From positions 1 to 5,785 of the forward strand of contig JAUYDJ010000215.1 in the NCBI GenBank assembly GCA_030690025.1: a DNA stretch of 5,785 nucleotides, in the 5' to 3' direction. Source of the stretch: Chloroflexota bacterium. GTDB lineage: Bacteria > Chloroflexota > Dehalococcoidia > Dehalococcoidales > JAUYDJ01. A model generated the notes under the pieces. That model searched no databases and was not told the DNA's origin. It saw only the letters and a program-made list of their open reading frames with translations. Position 1 is the stretch's first letter. Every line of letters begins with the position of its first letter. Below are positions 5,605-5,785 of the stretch, in pieces. The translations under genes were made by a program, and so were the position numbers.

Positions 5605-5696
5605 CATAAAGTCGTCAGGGGGCTTGAGGTTATCGCCTGGTGCAAAAAGAGAATGGTCTCTCTGGCCCCTTCGGAAATCAGGCTTATTTGATTGAG

Positions 5697-5785
5697 ATGA
5701 TTACCGGCAGCAAGATTGTGCTTCGTGAGAAGAAACTGGATGACGCCCTCGATGACTACACCTGGCAGTCCGACACGGAGCTGGC
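5697..5785 (+). CDS. Probable GNAT-family N-acetyltransferase, N-terminus only, cut by window edge
   Basis: From ATG 5697 the frame stays open to the right edge and begins MITGSKIVLREKKLDD followed by ALDDYTWQSDTELA. This resembles the first strand and helix of RimJ/RimL-like GNAT acetyltransferases (pattern: Gly, x, Lys, Val, x-Leu-Arg, then an Asp-Ala-Asp-Asp-Tyr-x-Trp region). Those enzymes transfer acetyl from acetyl-CoA to amines such as protein N-termini or antibiotics. The acetyl-CoA-binding motif lies beyond the window. The start is uncertain: the frame opens after TGA 5625-5627, with GTG at 5640 and TTG at 5688 as alternatives. A weak AGG (5680-5682) is better spaced for the TTG than for the ATG. 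Same strand as the upstream genes, about 90 bases after the HEAT gene. With only 30 residues visible, the family call is a resemblance, not a demonstration. Confidence 0.5.
   Translation, partial: MITGSKIVLREKKLDDALDDYTWQSDTEL

Noticed and set aside
5617..5670. Possible terminator after the HEAT gene (AGGGG pairing with CCCCT, and AGAGA/TCTCT at 5648-5661)
   Set aside because: The first has a 5-bp stem with a loop of over 40 bases, the second is 5 bp, and no T-tract follows on the plus strand, so termination cannot be supported.

Overview
The window looks like a bacterial chromosome segment. I lean towards Chloroflexota, class Dehalococcoidia. This rests on the gene mix (TldD/TldE pair, bacterial PAC2-family protein, HEAT-repeat protein, then a GNAT-like start reading MITGSKIVLREKKLDD), on good Shine-Dalgarno sites and on moderately high GC in the main gene block. 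It is recalled family resemblance, not a search result, so the taxonomic call is tentative. There are no tRNA or rRNA genes, CRISPR arrays, insertion sequences or phage genes.

Layout. Positions 1-697 (minus strand) hold the first 232 codons of a CPA2-type cation:proton antiporter, reading off the left edge. It starts at a GTG with a clear GAGGAG ribosome site. Positions 698-1052 are a divergent, gene-free regulatory region. It carries a strong sigma70-type promoter facing right (TTGACA, 17 bp, TAAACT), a possible extended -10 facing left, and several inverted repeats. Two of these interleave in the presumed antiporter leader, and two lie just upstream of the rightward promoter. Rightward, a co-directional series runs to the right edge: tldD (1053-2423), tldE/pmbA (2424-3728, starting on the base after the tldD stop), a PAC2-family protein with a highly acidic tail (3827-4657), a HEAT-repeat protein (4666-5604), and the first 30 or so codons of a likely GNAT acetyltransferase (from about 5697).

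How the genes may work together. TldD and TldE form a known heterodimeric metalloprotease acting on unfolded peptides and RiPP precursors. TldD here has the intact HExxxH site and TldE lacks it, as expected. PAC2 proteins are related to proteasome-assembly chaperones, and HEAT-repeat proteins are scaffolds. A proteolysis or peptide-handling cluster is therefore a reasonable hypothesis, but nothing in the sequence proves that the PAC2 and HEAT proteins act with TldD/E. A weak stem-loop with a T-rich tail separates tldE from the PAC2 gene, so the series may be two transcription units.

No clearly new system is evident. The points most worth checking are the interleaved hairpins before the antiporter, the distant Shine-Dalgarno of the PAC2 gene that a small hairpin could bring close to the start codon, and whether the TldD-TldE-PAC2-HEAT neighbourhood is conserved.
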